A stretch of 26,090 bases of DNA from Gallionella sp. UBA6045 (GCA_002429165.1 DIYV01000168.1:1-26090), one strand, 5' to 3'. Positions 1 to 8,137 are shown, counted from the stretch's first letter. Translations and numbers: made by a program. Notes: generated by a model not told the origin, from the sequence alone.

Positions 1-83
1 TTCTTGAAGCCGTGTTTTTCATATAGCTCATAGGCCAGGTTCTTTATTTCCTTGTTTTCTTCGTTCAGGTTTTTCTGTAACAT
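1..83 (-). CDS. DUF2934-like small protein, 5' end only
   Basis: Only the first 27 codons lie in the window; the gene runs off the left edge. The start is the ATG whose complement is at 81-83, preceded on the minus strand by a good purine-rich ribosome site (AGAGAGGCAAC, about 84-97). The visible peptide begins MLQKNLNEENKEIKNLAYEL and continues with YEKHGFK. The pattern I-x2-L-A-Y-E-L-[YW]-E-x-[HR]-G is typical of the N-terminus of DUF2934 proteins, short proteins of unknown function common in proteobacteria. Family assignment rests on this one motif because the rest is missing. The gene and its upstream region are AT-rich compared with the rest of the window. Confidence 0.5.
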   Translation of the reverse strand, partial: MLQKNLNEENKEIKNLAYELYEKHGFK

Positions 84-400
84 TTTGTTGCCTCTCTTTT
101 CATTTGTTAAGTGCAGAAAATCAACTGCACAAGGGATGGAAAATTCGGGAGTCACACACTCGAATTACCGGAAAAAACTGATGGCACAAACCAACACCAA
201 AATGAAACGGGGACGAAATATATCGCCTCTCTTCTATTTTTTCGTTGCAATGAAATTCAGAATCCAACGTCAGACAAGATTGGTAATATTCCTTGCGCTG
301 CATCCGACCGGATTCACGACCGCACTATGGAAGATATGGCCTCCTTGTTCCGTGCGTTGCCGCACATGCCGTGCAATAAAACAATCAAATAGTAAAGAAC
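84..400. other. AT-rich intergenic stretch, no gene recognised
   Basis: This stretch lies upstream of the DUF2934-like gene and downstream of the dioxygenase terminator. Short open frames exist on the plus strand (for example 111-392) but their peptides resemble no family I know and no ribosome site decides a start. A 6-bp inverted repeat (GTGCAG at 111-116, CTGCAC at 125-130) lies just upstream of the minus-strand gene. It could be regulatory, but repeats of this size occur by chance. Confidence 0.4.
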
Positions 401-401
401 A

Positions 402-431
402 AAAGGGGGTCAGCATGAGCTGGCCCCCTTT
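402..431 (-). terminator. Rho-independent terminator downstream of the dioxygenase gene
   Basis: A 13-bp stem pairs 402-414 with 419-431 around an ATGA loop (415-418). The only imperfection is one G-U pair. Read on the minus strand, the stem is followed by a T-rich tail (TGTTCTTT, 401-394). It lies 70 bases past the distal stop of the dioxygenase frame (501) and about 285 bases past the internal amber codon. This placement fits a transcription unit that originally ended at 501. On the plus strand the tail is poor, so the orientation is minus. Confidence 0.75.
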
Positions 432-500
432 GGACTTTCTTTGGATACTTTGATAATTCTCCTGCTGAAACAGGGGAGGAAATACTTGTCCAATAACGAA

Positions 501-1382
501 TTATTGGAGATTAACCCTGTTATAAAATCTTGTTCTGAAAAGCAGTCTCTTTTGTGCGTCATCCTCACTATCCACAAGTTTTTCCCGTGTGTGCAGCACA
601 TTGTTCGAAATCAGTCCCAACCCGGATTCCAGCCTGCCTTCAATCACGTGCTCGGACTCGGCCAGCATCATTGATTCCAGCACAGCCCTGGCAGCATTGA
701 CATCCGCATCATCAGACTAGGCCATATCCATTTTTCTGAATGAGAACCGATGGCACAAATTCCCGTCAGAATTTGTCCAGAACACCTTGCCTCCAAGGTG
801 CTCGGCAATTTCGCCTGTCTTGGGATTCTTGTACTTGAAACAATTCTTGTTCATCAGCACCCTGAGTGCATCGGGATCTTTATCGCGCAGAAGTATGTAC
901 ATAATTTCATGGTCCAGCACCTTGTTGCTGCCTCCTTCAATAGCCGGTCGTTTACACAGCAGAAACAAAGCCTGTATTGTTTTGTCGGAACCGTAATAAG
1001 TAGCATCCGTATGCCAGCGAACATGCCTCGTCGTGAAGGGTATGGCTTTGTTCAAAATGCCGGAATTCGTCAATTCGTCAGAGTTGGAGTGACGCCTGGT
1101 TTTGTCCGTTTCGGAAACCCCAAGTTGCCTGCCTAAAGCAAGCAGAGAATCCATGCCCAGTTCGGCGGATCCCGCCGTGTAGACGCACATATTTGCCAAT
1201 TCCACGAGTTCCCCTATTTTGCCTTTTTCCTTTTCTGTTATTGCAGTCATGTCTCCCAGCTCGACCACCAGATCACCAACACTCTTCGGATAAGCAGCCA
1301 GTTTTTCATCGCGCCATTTTTTATAATCTTCTGCCGAATCCAGGTTAAATCTTTCGGGATATTTTGTATTCCAGTGCTTCAT
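501..1382 (-). pseudogene. TauD/TfdA-type Fe(II)/2-oxoglutarate dioxygenase split by an in-frame amber codon
   Basis: The frame from the ATG at 1382 encodes 221 residues and meets TAG at 719-717. It then stays open in the same frame for 71 further codons, to TAA at 503-501. The upstream part has the iron-binding H-x-D motif (WHTDATYY, H124 and D126) and the adjoining LFLLCKRPA-x3-GGSN segment. The part after the stop contains VLHTR (H264) and LLFRTRFY (R283), where this family keeps its third iron ligand and its 2-oxoglutarate arginine. The complete 293-residue frame therefore matches a whole enzyme, while the 221-residue product would lack essential residues. A GAGGAA ribosome site precedes the start. 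Codon use is AT-rich compared with later genes, suggesting transfer. The substrate is unknown. It may be a young pseudogene, a readthrough case or a sequencing error. Confidence 0.75.
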
Positions 1383-1739
1383 GCAAGGTTCCTCAAATAA
1401 AAATGGTCATATCGTTTTTTCTTCCTTCATTCTAACTGGCATCAAACCAAACTACCACCAGCCAAAGCCGGCGGATTTAACCCGGCAATATAGGGACGGA
1501 ACCCAAATAAATGTAGATCCTCGCAGGCATTGAATCAGGCTTAATTCTCGCCTTTATCCCCTGGTCAGCACATTTGAGATGATTATCAACGGTAGACGGC
1601 CCGGTGTTGCCGCTGATCTGCATATCGATCGCATTAGTGACATTTTTCCGCTATCGCGCCAGGATGATGCCCTTAACCTATAATGATCGTTTGGCGACAC
1701 TTCTAATACGACGGCAGACATGCAAAGGAGCACCTTGAA
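1383..1739. other. Intergenic region between divergent genes
   Basis: These 357 bases separate the minus-strand dioxygenase frame from the plus-strand cNMP-binding gene and should hold both promoters. I see no coding potential or RNA gene. The only strong element is a TATAAT hexamer at 1679-1684, reported separately. Confidence 0.5.
1679..1684 (+). promoter_or_regulatory. Candidate -10 element for the cNMP-binding gene
   Basis: A perfect TATAAT lies 55 bases upstream of the ATG at 1740. No good -35 hexamer is found at 16-18 bases spacing, so it is either weak or activator-dependent. Inference from position and consensus only. Confidence 0.3.
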
Positions 1740-2225
1740 ATGAGCAATAAAGCAGACTACAAGCTAATCGGCAAATCAACCGTATGTTCGGAAATTACCG
1801 AGGACGAAGCCAAGATCCTGGCGGAGGCAATGGGTGTGCGCGAGTTGAAGGATGGCGAGTTGCTCGTCAGCGAAGGCGAAGCCGACCATACTCTTTACAT
1901 TCTCGCCTCCGGCAAGCTCGGCGTCATCAGCGCCGCCGCTGACGGCAAGCAGAACCTGGTACATACCATGATAGCGGGCGAATGCGCCGGCACCCGCGCG
2001 TTTGTCGACCACTCGCCGCGCAGGGCAACCCTGCGTGCGGTGGGCAAGGCCACGGTCTACATGCTCACCCCTGAGGCCTTCGATACCGTGGTGGATAACC
2101 ATCCGCGCCTGGCTTACAAAGTGATGCGCGCGCTGTTCCGGGTCACCCACTCCAACCTGATGCGGATGAACCAGGAAACCCAGCAGCTTTCCAATTACAT
2201 CCACAAGACGCAGGGGCGATATTGA
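1740..2225 (+). CDS. Stand-alone cyclic-nucleotide-binding domain protein
   Basis: 161 residues consisting almost entirely of one Crp/Fnr-type cyclic-nucleotide-binding domain (about residues 15-125). The phosphate-binding cassette is readable: A-G-E-C-A-G (79-84) followed by P-R-R-A-T (93-97), giving the usual G-E pair and an arginine. After the domain there is only a helical tail (126-161) and no helix-turn-helix, so it is unlikely to be a DNA-binding regulator by itself. It may be a sensor subunit or act through a partner protein. The start is supported by AAAGGAG upstream. It is followed by 273 non-coding bases, so it is probably a single-gene unit. The ligand is unknown. A shorter protein of similar design lies at 8331-8687. 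Confidence 0.85.
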   Translation: MSNKADYKLIGKSTVCSEITEDEAKILAEAMGVRELKDGELLVSEGEADHTLYILASGKLGVISAAADGKQNLVHTMIAGECAGTRAFVDHSPRRATLRAVGKATVYMLTPEAFDTVVDNHPRLAYKVMRALFRVTHSNLMRMNQETQQLSNYIHKTQGRY

Positions 2226-2498
2226 ATCGCGGATAAATTCAAAAACTAAAGCGATCAGCATCGCGATCGTTTCAGGATGCCGCGTTGAAATGAAATAGGT
2301 TAATGCGATCAGGCAGCACCGCCATCGACTGCGACTACCCTGCCCGTCCGCCTGTTCCAGGCCCCGCTCTGCGTGCAATTCCGTAAGCCCCAAGTGATTA
2401 GTCCCTATACGGTTATGGTTATCAACCGGCAAAGCTATTCATGTTTTTTCATAAGTAGTAATGTAGCAGCCTTGCCATTTCCACAAAGGAGCATCGCT

Positions 2499-3557
2499 AT
2501 GTCTTACAGCATGAAAGTAGGGTTATTCGCATACGAGCATCATTTGAAAAAAGGGATACTGGCAGTTGTGCTGGCACTTGGACTGCCGCTCGCAACACCA
2601 CTGGGAACGCCGCTCGCCAGGGCTGCCGAACCTGAGGTGACGGCGGACCAGGTGGTGAGCGCAATCGAGGGTGTTTTTGGCGTGACACCCGGCCAGCGCC
2701 GCAACCATATCAAGGGCACCTGCGCGGCGGGCGAGTTTGTCGGAATACACAAGGCCGCTGCCGCATATTCCCGGTCGACGCTGTTCTCCGGGAATCCGGT
2801 GCCGGTCGTGGCGCGCTTCTCGCTGGCGGGCGGCAACCCCAAGGCTCCGGATTTTGCGAAAAGTCCGCGCGGCATGGCGCTGGAATTCAGCCTGCCGCAT
2901 GACGAAATCCAGCACATGACCATGCTGAACACGCCAATGTTCGGCGCCGCGCAGCCGAGCACTTTTTACGACCAGATGGTCGCGATGAAGCCCGATCCTG
3001 CAACCGGCAAGCCCGACCCGGAAAAAATGAAGGCCTTCAAGGCGACCCATCCAGACAGTCTGGCGCAAGCAGATTTTCTGGCGAAACATAATCCGCCGGT
3101 GAGCTATGCCAACAGCGACTTTTACGGAATCCATACCTTCAAGTTCATCAATCGCGCCAACAAGACCACGCTGGTGCGCTGGCGCTTTGTTCCGCATGAT
3201 GGGGAAAAGCGTTTGACGGATGCAGAACTGAAATCGATGCCGCCGAATTTTCTTGAGCAGGCATTGATCGACCGGACCAAAAAGGGCCCGGTGCGCTGGG
3301 ACATGGTGATCTCGATCGGTAAGCCCGGCGATCCTGTGGACAATCCGACATTGGCGTGGCCCGCCGATCGCAAGGAAGTGAAGGTCGGGACGCTGACGAT
3401 TGCCTCGGCGATGCCGCAGCATGGGGCAGCATGCGAGAATATCAACTATGATCCGCTGGTGATGAGCGACGGAATCGAACCGACGAATGACCCGATCCTG
3501 CTGTTCCGTTCGCCCGCCTATGCGACCTCGTTCGCCAAGCGTATGGGCGGGATGTAA
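2499..3557 (+). CDS. Exported catalase-like heme peroxidase (SrpA-type)
   Basis: 352 residues. I chose ATG 2499 because AAAGGAG lies 7 bases upstream; the frame is open further upstream without support. The N-terminus is a signal peptide (positive K17-K18, hydrophobic 20-40, likely cleavage after A-R-A-A near 43), so the enzyme should act in the periplasm. The catalase fold is recognised from the distal segment N-H-I-K-G-T-C-A-A-G-E-F (H70), the segment VARFSLAGGNP and the proximal R-S-P-A-Y motif (R337, Y341, the likely heme ligand). The protein is much shorter than monofunctional catalases (about 480 residues or more), as is usual for catalase-related peroxidases. It probably reduces hydrogen or organic peroxides. 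It is followed by a strong hairpin (3571-3600) and appears monocistronic. Confidence 0.88.
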   Translation: MSYSMKVGLFAYEHHLKKGILAVVLALGLPLATPLGTPLARAAEPEVTADQVVSAIEGVFGVTPGQRRNHIKGTCAAGEFVGIHKAAAAYSRSTLFSGNPVPVVARFSLAGGNPKAPDFAKSPRGMALEFSLPHDEIQHMTMLNTPMFGAAQPSTFYDQMVAMKPDPATGKPDPEKMKAFKATHPDSLAQADFLAKHNPPVSYANSDFYGIHTFKFINRANKTTLVRWRFVPHDGEKRLTDAELKSMPPNFLEQALIDRTKKGPVRWDMVISIGKPGDPVDNPTLAWPADRKEVKVGTLTIASAMPQHGAACENINYDPLVMSDGIEPTNDPILLFRSPAYATSFAKRMGGM

Positions 3558-3570
3558 AACGCGCGTTATG

Positions 3571-3600
3571 CGGCAACCCGGGCACGCGCCCGGGTTGCCG
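3571..3600 (+). terminator. Perfect 13-bp GC-rich hairpin after the peroxidase gene
   Basis: CGGCAACCCGGGC (3571-3583) and its exact complement (3588-3600) enclose the loop ACGC, starting 13 bases after the peroxidase stop. The place and strength suggest a transcript end or 3' stabiliser, but no T-run follows on either strand, so it is not a classical intrinsic terminator. Confidence 0.45.
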
Positions 3601-3670
3601 AATGTCCGGTGCAACGGCGGCGGCAGTACCAAATCGTGAAGAGGATAATTACAAGTGACGCCTTTGTGCC

Positions 3671-4387
3671 ATGTGTTTTTCCGCATCTGTCAGCTATAGC
3701 GCCGCGGCCGTGCTGGTGGGCACCGGCGTGTATGCCGCCCGGCAGGCCAGGCGGCTGCAACCCCCATACCTGATGTGGGCGCTGGTTCCTGTCTTGTTTG
3801 GTTTGCAGCAGGCATTCGAGGGACGGGTATGGCAGGAACTCGATGCGGGTAATGCCGGTGCAGCAGTGCCATATGCGCTGGGGTTTCATTTCTTCTCGCA
3901 TTTTCTGTGGTTGTGGTGGCTGCCGCTCAGCTGCTACCTGGTTGAGCCTGGGCAAGGCAAGACCGGAAAGCTGCGCAAGCGGGTCATCGGCGGCTGCGCC
4001 ATATTCGGCGCTTTCGCCGGCACGCTGGTTTATTCCGTGATGCTCTCCCATCCCGAATGGATGTCGGTCGGGGTGAAAGTACACTCCATCACCTATGATT
4101 TTTCCGTTCCCTGGCGCAGCCCCATCCACTTGCCGATCACGCCGGCCGCACTTTATGCGCTGACCATCCTGGTGCCGCTGCTCATCTCCAGCCACAGGCT
4201 GATCAGGATCTTCGGGGTACTGGTCGTCTTGTCCAGCGTGCTGACATCGGCGGCCTATGGTTATGCCTACGTCTCTGTCTGGTGCTTCTTCGCTGCTGCG
4301 TTATCGCTCTATCTGGTCTTCATGATTCGCCATCTTGTGGCAGCAGTACAGGACGGACACACCTTGCCCGCGCGGAGCGAAGGTTGA
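3671..4387 (+). CDS. DUF6629-family integral membrane protein
   Basis: 238 residues, strongly hydrophobic with about six to seven predicted membrane helices (for example near 5-22, 33-50, 70-90, 105-125, 150-172, 178-198 and 200-222). The opening MCFSASVSYSAAAVL and the segment VPVLFGLQQAFEGRVW match the signature of DUF6629 membrane proteins, whose function is unknown. No catalytic motif is visible. There is no strong ribosome site before ATG 3671; the start is chosen because the family begins with M-C-F-S-A. A 12-base palindrome (4382-4393) covers the stop codon, but palindromes of that size are expected by chance. The next gene starts 46 bases downstream on the same strand. Confidence 0.75.
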   Translation: MCFSASVSYSAAAVLVGTGVYAARQARRLQPPYLMWALVPVLFGLQQAFEGRVWQELDAGNAGAAVPYALGFHFFSHFLWLWWLPLSCYLVEPGQGKTGKLRKRVIGGCAIFGAFAGTLVYSVMLSHPEWMSVGVKVHSITYDFSVPWRSPIHLPITPAALYALTILVPLLISSHRLIRIFGVLVVLSSVLTSAAYGYAYVSVWCFFAAALSLYLVFMIRHLVAAVQDGHTLPARSEG

Positions 4388-4433
4388 TCAACCAGACTCA
4401 TCGAGCGTGGTTCGACATGGTTGACTTGATCTT

Positions 4434-4778
4434 ATGATCCGACTCGACGAATCATTGCATGCATGGGGAGGGGTCGACTTCGACGCCATACTCAAACGGG
4501 AAATCGAGAAGTTGGGCGCAGACAATCTGCCCCTGCAACAGGGATTGTCCGGCAGTAGTTATGTTGCCGAGAGCCCGATCACAGTGATGATCCACCGCGT
4601 TGCCGAAATGGAAAATGTGATCCGCATCAAGGCCGGGATTTTTTATCACGGGATAATCGGCGGTTGCAGCTGTGCGGACGATCCAACACCCACCGGCGAA
4701 AACAATGAATACTGCGAAGTGCAGATAGACATCGATAAGGCAACCGCAGTTATTGCGGTTGTGCTGATAACGGAATGA
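4434..4778 (+). CDS. Small conserved protein of unknown function with a CxC motif
   Basis: 114 residues, soluble, with no signal peptide or membrane segment. Function not recognised. The most distinctive part is IIGGCSCADDPTP (C78, C80), followed by a third cysteine in NEYCEV (C94) and then the strand pattern QIDIDKATA. The C-x-C plus distant C could bind a metal or be redox-active, but that is inference. No good ribosome site precedes ATG 4434. The gene gains interest because a 26-base piece of it (4659-4684) recurs with one mismatch at 20804-20829, and a peptide resembling its C-terminus is encoded at 19441-19578. A relative was therefore probably once present beside pepD. Confidence 0.7.
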   Translation: MIRLDESLHAWGGVDFDAILKREIEKLGADNLPLQQGLSGSSYVAESPITVMIHRVAEMENVIRIKAGIFYHGIIGGCSCADDPTPTGENNEYCEVQIDIDKATAVIAVVLITE

Positions 4779-4923
4779 TCAGTTCAAATTTGAGAGCAGA
4801 TTTCAGGAAGGCAGTCTCCGAATAGCTCCGGGATTTCTCCTTAGGATAAAGAAAATCAATTCGGGCAGGTTGTGTGCCATGGTCTACAATATTCGCTACG
4901 ATGTTCTTTGCAGATAATCATTA

Positions 4924-7287
4924 ATGAAGTCGCCAACCCCGCCCCGAAAAAAATCCCGTTTCAGCTTCAAGTTGCCCGGCAGGCCCGTGCGCCTGATAGT
5001 GCTGCTGCTTTTGCTGGGGCTGTCCGGATACATTTACTATCTTGACGTTACCATCCGCGATGCTTTCGAAGGCCGCAAGTTCGCTTTGCCGGCGCGTGTC
5101 TACGGCCGTGCGCTGGAGGTGTATGCAGGACTGAAGCTGACGCGCGGGCAATTCGTCGGCGAGATGAAGTCTATCGGGTATCACGAGAACCCGCAGCCAG
5201 ACCAGGCCGCGACCTACAAAAACACATTGAATGGCATCGAATTCACGACCCGCGACTTCGTGTTCGGGGATGGCACGCAGCCCCCGCAGCATTTGCGCAT
5301 CGAGTTCGCCGACGGCAAGGTGTCCTTGCTGCAGGTTCGCGGCAGCAAGGATGCCGATCTGCCCTTGTTGCGCATGGAGCCACCGCTTATCGGCGGCATC
5401 TACCCCGGCCATAACGAGGACCGTGAGCTGGTCAGGCTCAACCAGGTTCCCAAGATGCTGACCGCCACGCTGATTGCGACCGAAGACCGGAATTTTTATA
5501 CGCACTGGGGCATCGATCCGCGCGGTATCGCACGCGCGCTGTACAAGACCGTCACCGGACAGCGTATCGAAGGCGGCAGCACGCTCACCCAGCAGCTGGT
5601 GAAGAATTTTTTCCTGACCCCGGAACGCACGCTGACGCGCAAGGCAAACGAGGCGCTGATGGCGCTGCTGCTCGAGTTGCACTACAGCAAGGGTGAGATT
5701 CTCGAGACCTATCTCAACGAGATATTTCTCGGGCAGGATGCCAACCGCGCCATCCATGGCTTTGGCCTGGCCAGCTATTTTTATTTCGATCGCCCGCTCG
5801 ACCGTCTCGAGCCGCAGGAGATCGCAACCCTGGTGGGCATGGTCAAGGGCCCGACGGTGTATGACCCGCGCAGACATCCGGATCTGTCTCTCAAGCGGCG
5901 CAACGTGGTGCTGCAGATCATGGAAAACCAGCATGTCATCACCCACGCGCAATTCGTCGTGGCCCGCCGCAAACCGCTGGGTGTGGTCGAACGTGCACCC
6001 GCCGGCACTTCGCCGTATCCGGCTTTCCTGCAGTTCGTTCATCTCCAGTTGGCGCGCGACTATCGTGAAGAGGATCTGCACAGCGAAGGTTTGCGCATCT
6101 TCACCACCCTTGATCCGTTTGTGCAGCACCAGGCTGAGGAGGCTTTGCAGTCGCGCCTTGCGCAGATCGAAAAGAGACACAGGATTGCCGCCGATACGCT
6201 GGAGGGGGCTGTGGTGGTCAGCAGCACGCAGACCGGCGAGATACAGGCGATGGTGGGCGGGCGCGATGCGCGCTACGCCGGATTCAACCGCGCCATCGAT
6301 GCGCAGCGCCCGATCGGTTCGCTGATCAAACCCATCATCTATCTGACCGCGCTGGAAGACCCGCAACACTACACGCTGATCACGCCGCTGGATGACAGTC
6401 CGCTGGTATGGAGCCAGCCGGGCACCACTGACTGGAAACCGAATAACTATGATCGCCAGTTCCACGGCCAGGTACAGTTGCGCACCGCGCTGGCGCAGTC
6501 CTATAACGTCGCGACCGCGCGCCTCGGCATAGCACTCGGTGTCCAGCATATCCTCGACAAGCTGCCACTGTTCGGCATCGAGCGGCAGCCACCGCCTTTT
6601 GCCTCGTCGCTGCTCGGTGCCTTTGGGCTATCGCCGGTTGAAGTGTCCCAGCTTTACCAGACCTTCGCCGACGGCGGCTTTCGCACTCCCCTGCGCGCCA
6701 TCCGTACCATCGTCACGGCAGACGGCAAGCCGCTGCAGCGTTTTCCGCTGAATGTCGAACCGGTAGCCCCGCCGGGGCCGGTCTACCTGCTGACAGCGGC
6801 CTTGCAGGGCGTGGTGCGCGAGGGCACTGCGCAATCGCTTGTCAATTGGCTTCCTGCCGAAATGAATGTGGCAGGAAAAACCGGCACCACGGACGATCTG
6901 CGCGACAGTTGGTTCGCGGGATACACCGGCGACCGCGTGGCGGTGGTTTGGGTCGGCCGCGATGACAACAAGCCCACCGGATTAACGGGCGCCTCGGGGG
7001 CCATGACCGTCTGGGGCGAGATGATGAAGAACATCCAGCCCGAGCCGCTGGAACCCGTGATGCCGGAAGATGTCGAGATGGTGAATGTCGGTCCGGTCAG
7101 CGGGCTGCGTTATGATGCGGGATGCAAGTCAGGAGCGTTGCTGCCCTTCATCAAGGGTTCTGCACCGGCAGAGACGTCGCCCTGTGACACTTCGTCTGCG
7201 GACGCATCGGCCGCCAAGGCTGAAGCGAAACCCGGGGCAAATCAGGATACCGGGAAGAAAAACTGGTTTCAGAGGTTATTCAATTGA
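4924..7287 (+). CDS. mrcB: Penicillin-binding protein 1B, bifunctional glycosyltransferase/transpeptidase
   Basis: 787 residues. It polymerises lipid II into glycan strands and cross-links them in the periplasm, anchored by one N-terminal membrane helix (about 21-40) after a basic cytoplasmic tail. Domains in order: a UB2H-like regulatory domain (about 53-140), a GT51 glycosyltransferase (about 155-345) with ATEDRNFYTHWGIDPRGIAR (E187 is the expected catalytic Glu) and EGGSTLTQQLVKNFF, and a transpeptidase (about 420-700). The transpeptidase has GSLIK (S466 nucleophile, K469), SYN (526-528) and KTGTT (652-656). UB2H marks it as PBP1B rather than PBP1A. The C-terminus has an Ala/Lys-rich tail ending WFQRLFN. 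No clear ribosome site precedes ATG 4924, but the start gives the usual cytoplasmic tail. Its stop overlaps the start of the TPR lipoprotein gene, implying co-expression. Confidence 0.96.
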   Translation: MKSPTPPRKKSRFSFKLPGRPVRLIVLLLLLGLSGYIYYLDVTIRDAFEGRKFALPARVYGRALEVYAGLKLTRGQFVGEMKSIGYHENPQPDQAATYKNTLNGIEFTTRDFVFGDGTQPPQHLRIEFADGKVSLLQVRGSKDADLPLLRMEPPLIGGIYPGHNEDRELVRLNQVPKMLTATLIATEDRNFYTHWGIDPRGIARALYKTVTGQRIEGGSTLTQQLVKNFFLTPERTLTRKANEALMALLLELHYSKGEILETYLNEIFLGQDANRAIHGFGLASYFYFDRPLDRLEPQEIATLVGMVKGPTVYDPRRHPDLSLKRRNVVLQIMENQHVITHAQFVVARRKPLGVVERAPAGTSPYPAFLQFVHLQLARDYREEDLHSEGLRIFTTLDPFVQHQAEEALQSRLAQIEKRHRIAADTLEGAVVVSSTQTGEIQAMVGGRDARYAGFNRAIDAQRPIGSLIKPIIYLTALEDPQHYTLITPLDDSPLVWSQPGTTDWKPNNYDRQFHGQVQLRTALAQSYNVATARLGIALGVQHILDKLPLFGIERQPPPFASSLLGAFGLSPVEVSQLYQTFADGGFRTPLRAIRTIVTADGKPLQRFPLNVEPVAPPGPVYLLTAALQGVVREGTAQSLVNWLPAEMNVAGKTGTTDDLRDSWFAGYTGDRVAVVWVGRDDNKPTGLTGASGAMTVWGEMMKNIQPEPLEPVMPEDVEMVNVGPVSGLRYDAGCKSGALLPFIKGSAPAETSPCDTSSADASAAKAEAKPGANQDTGKKNWFQRLFN

Positions 7288-7811
7288 AAAATAGATCAAG
7301 TTGGTTTTTTGCCCCGGCATGGCTGCTGTTGCTGGCCGGATGTGCAAGCGTGGTGATACCGCCACCGGAAACAACCTCTCCGTCGGGGACACAGCAACCC
7401 GGTGAGGCTGCCGTCATCGCACCGGTGCCCAAAACTGCCATGTCGAACAACCGCGCCGTCATCGCGCTACTGGACCAGGCGCAGACCGACAACGAGTCCG
7501 GGCGGCGTGAAGCGGCAGGGTCATCGCTGGAGCGCGCGTTGCGCATCGAACCGCGCAATCCCTGGTTGTGGCTTGAACTTGCGCAACTGCGCCTCGCCCA
7601 GGGCCAGTATGCGCAGGCAATCACGCTGGCCGGAAAATCGAACAGTTTCGCGGGACGCGACAGTCTTGTGCAAGCCGCAAACTGGCAGGTAATCGGCCAG
7701 GCACGCGTCGCGCTGGGCGACACGGCAGGCGCAGAGCAAGCGTTCAAATTTTCCGCAGATCTTGCCCAACAGGCAAAGGCCGATCACGATGCCGATTTCA
7801 AATTAAAATGA
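7284..7811 (+). CDS. TPR lipoprotein, candidate LpoP-type activator of PBP1B
   Basis: 175 residues from a TTG start (7284) that overlaps the mrcB TGA in TTGA. AGAGG lies about 8 bases upstream and no in-frame ATG occurs before the signal sequence, so TTG is favoured. The N-terminus is a lipoprotein signal with lipobox L-A-G-C (C20). A Pro/Thr/Ala-rich linker (21-55) leads to about three TPR-like helical hairpins (about 59-165), for example SLERALRIEPRNPWLWLELA. Pseudomonas aeruginosa PBP1b is known to be stimulated by LpoP, an outer-membrane TPR lipoprotein. The same architecture and overlap with mrcB here make an equivalent role likely, by inference. A general TPR lipoprotein with another function remains possible. 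Confidence 0.85.
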   Translation: MKNRSSWFFAPAWLLLLAGCASVVIPPPETTSPSGTQQPGEAAVIAPVPKTAMSNNRAVIALLDQAQTDNESGRREAAGSSLERALRIEPRNPWLWLELAQLRLAQGQYAQAITLAGKSNSFAGRDSLVQAANWQVIGQARVALGDTAGAEQAFKFSADLAQQAKADHDADFKLK

Positions 7812-7818
7812 TCGCCCT

Positions 7819-8082
7819 ATGGAAATGAAGCAGATCAATTCTGGCAGATTGCGCGCCATCGGCTACGATAAACGTGCCCGCCTGCTGCAGGTACAACTCG
7901 ACGACGGCAGCATGCTGCAGTACGGCGGCGTTGGCGAAGAAGCCTGGCGCCTTTTCAGCAACTCGGGCTCGGCTTGGAGCTACTATCGCGACAACATCGA
8001 GGAGGAGTTCACCGCGAAGCGCGTTTCCGCAACCGGCACCTCAGGCAAGAACCCGCTCGACGAATTGTTCCGCAAACCCTGA
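7819..8082 (+). CDS. KTSC-domain small protein
   Basis: 87 residues. The sequence follows the KTSC domain plan: INSGRLRAIGYDKRARLLQV, then a G-S-M-L-Q-Y-G-G-V strand (the usual 'G-x-x-Y-x-Y-x-x-V'), then W-R-L-F-S-N-S-G-S-A-W-S-Y-Y and N-I-E-E-E-F. It is probably a small cytoplasmic protein; KTSC domains have no established biochemical role. It starts 7 bases after the TPR lipoprotein stop, so it is probably the third gene of the mrcB operon. Two in-frame ATGs (7819 and 7825) are possible and neither has a clear ribosome site. The 248 bases downstream contain no gene. Confidence 0.8.
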   Translation: MEMKQINSGRLRAIGYDKRARLLQVQLDDGSMLQYGGVGEEAWRLFSNSGSAWSYYRDNIEEEFTAKRVSATGTSGKNPLDELFRKP

Positions 8083-8137
8083 ATCAACCGGTCCGGACAG
8101 TCTGTTGTCCCGCCTCGTTTTCATCCGAACAATACGT

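Noticed and set aside
111..392. Plus-strand open frame ending 9 bases before the terminator stem
   Set aside because: No ribosome site and no recognisable family. The terminator's T-rich tail is on the minus strand and fits the dioxygenase gene instead.
1571..1587. Possible Fur-box half site (ATTATCA) upstream of the cNMP-binding gene
   Set aside because: Only one arm matches the Fur consensus; the other arm is unrelated.
4382..4393. 12-base palindrome GGTTGATCAACC over the DUF6629 stop codon
   Set aside because: About six palindromes of this length are expected by chance in 26 kb, and no promoter is nearby.
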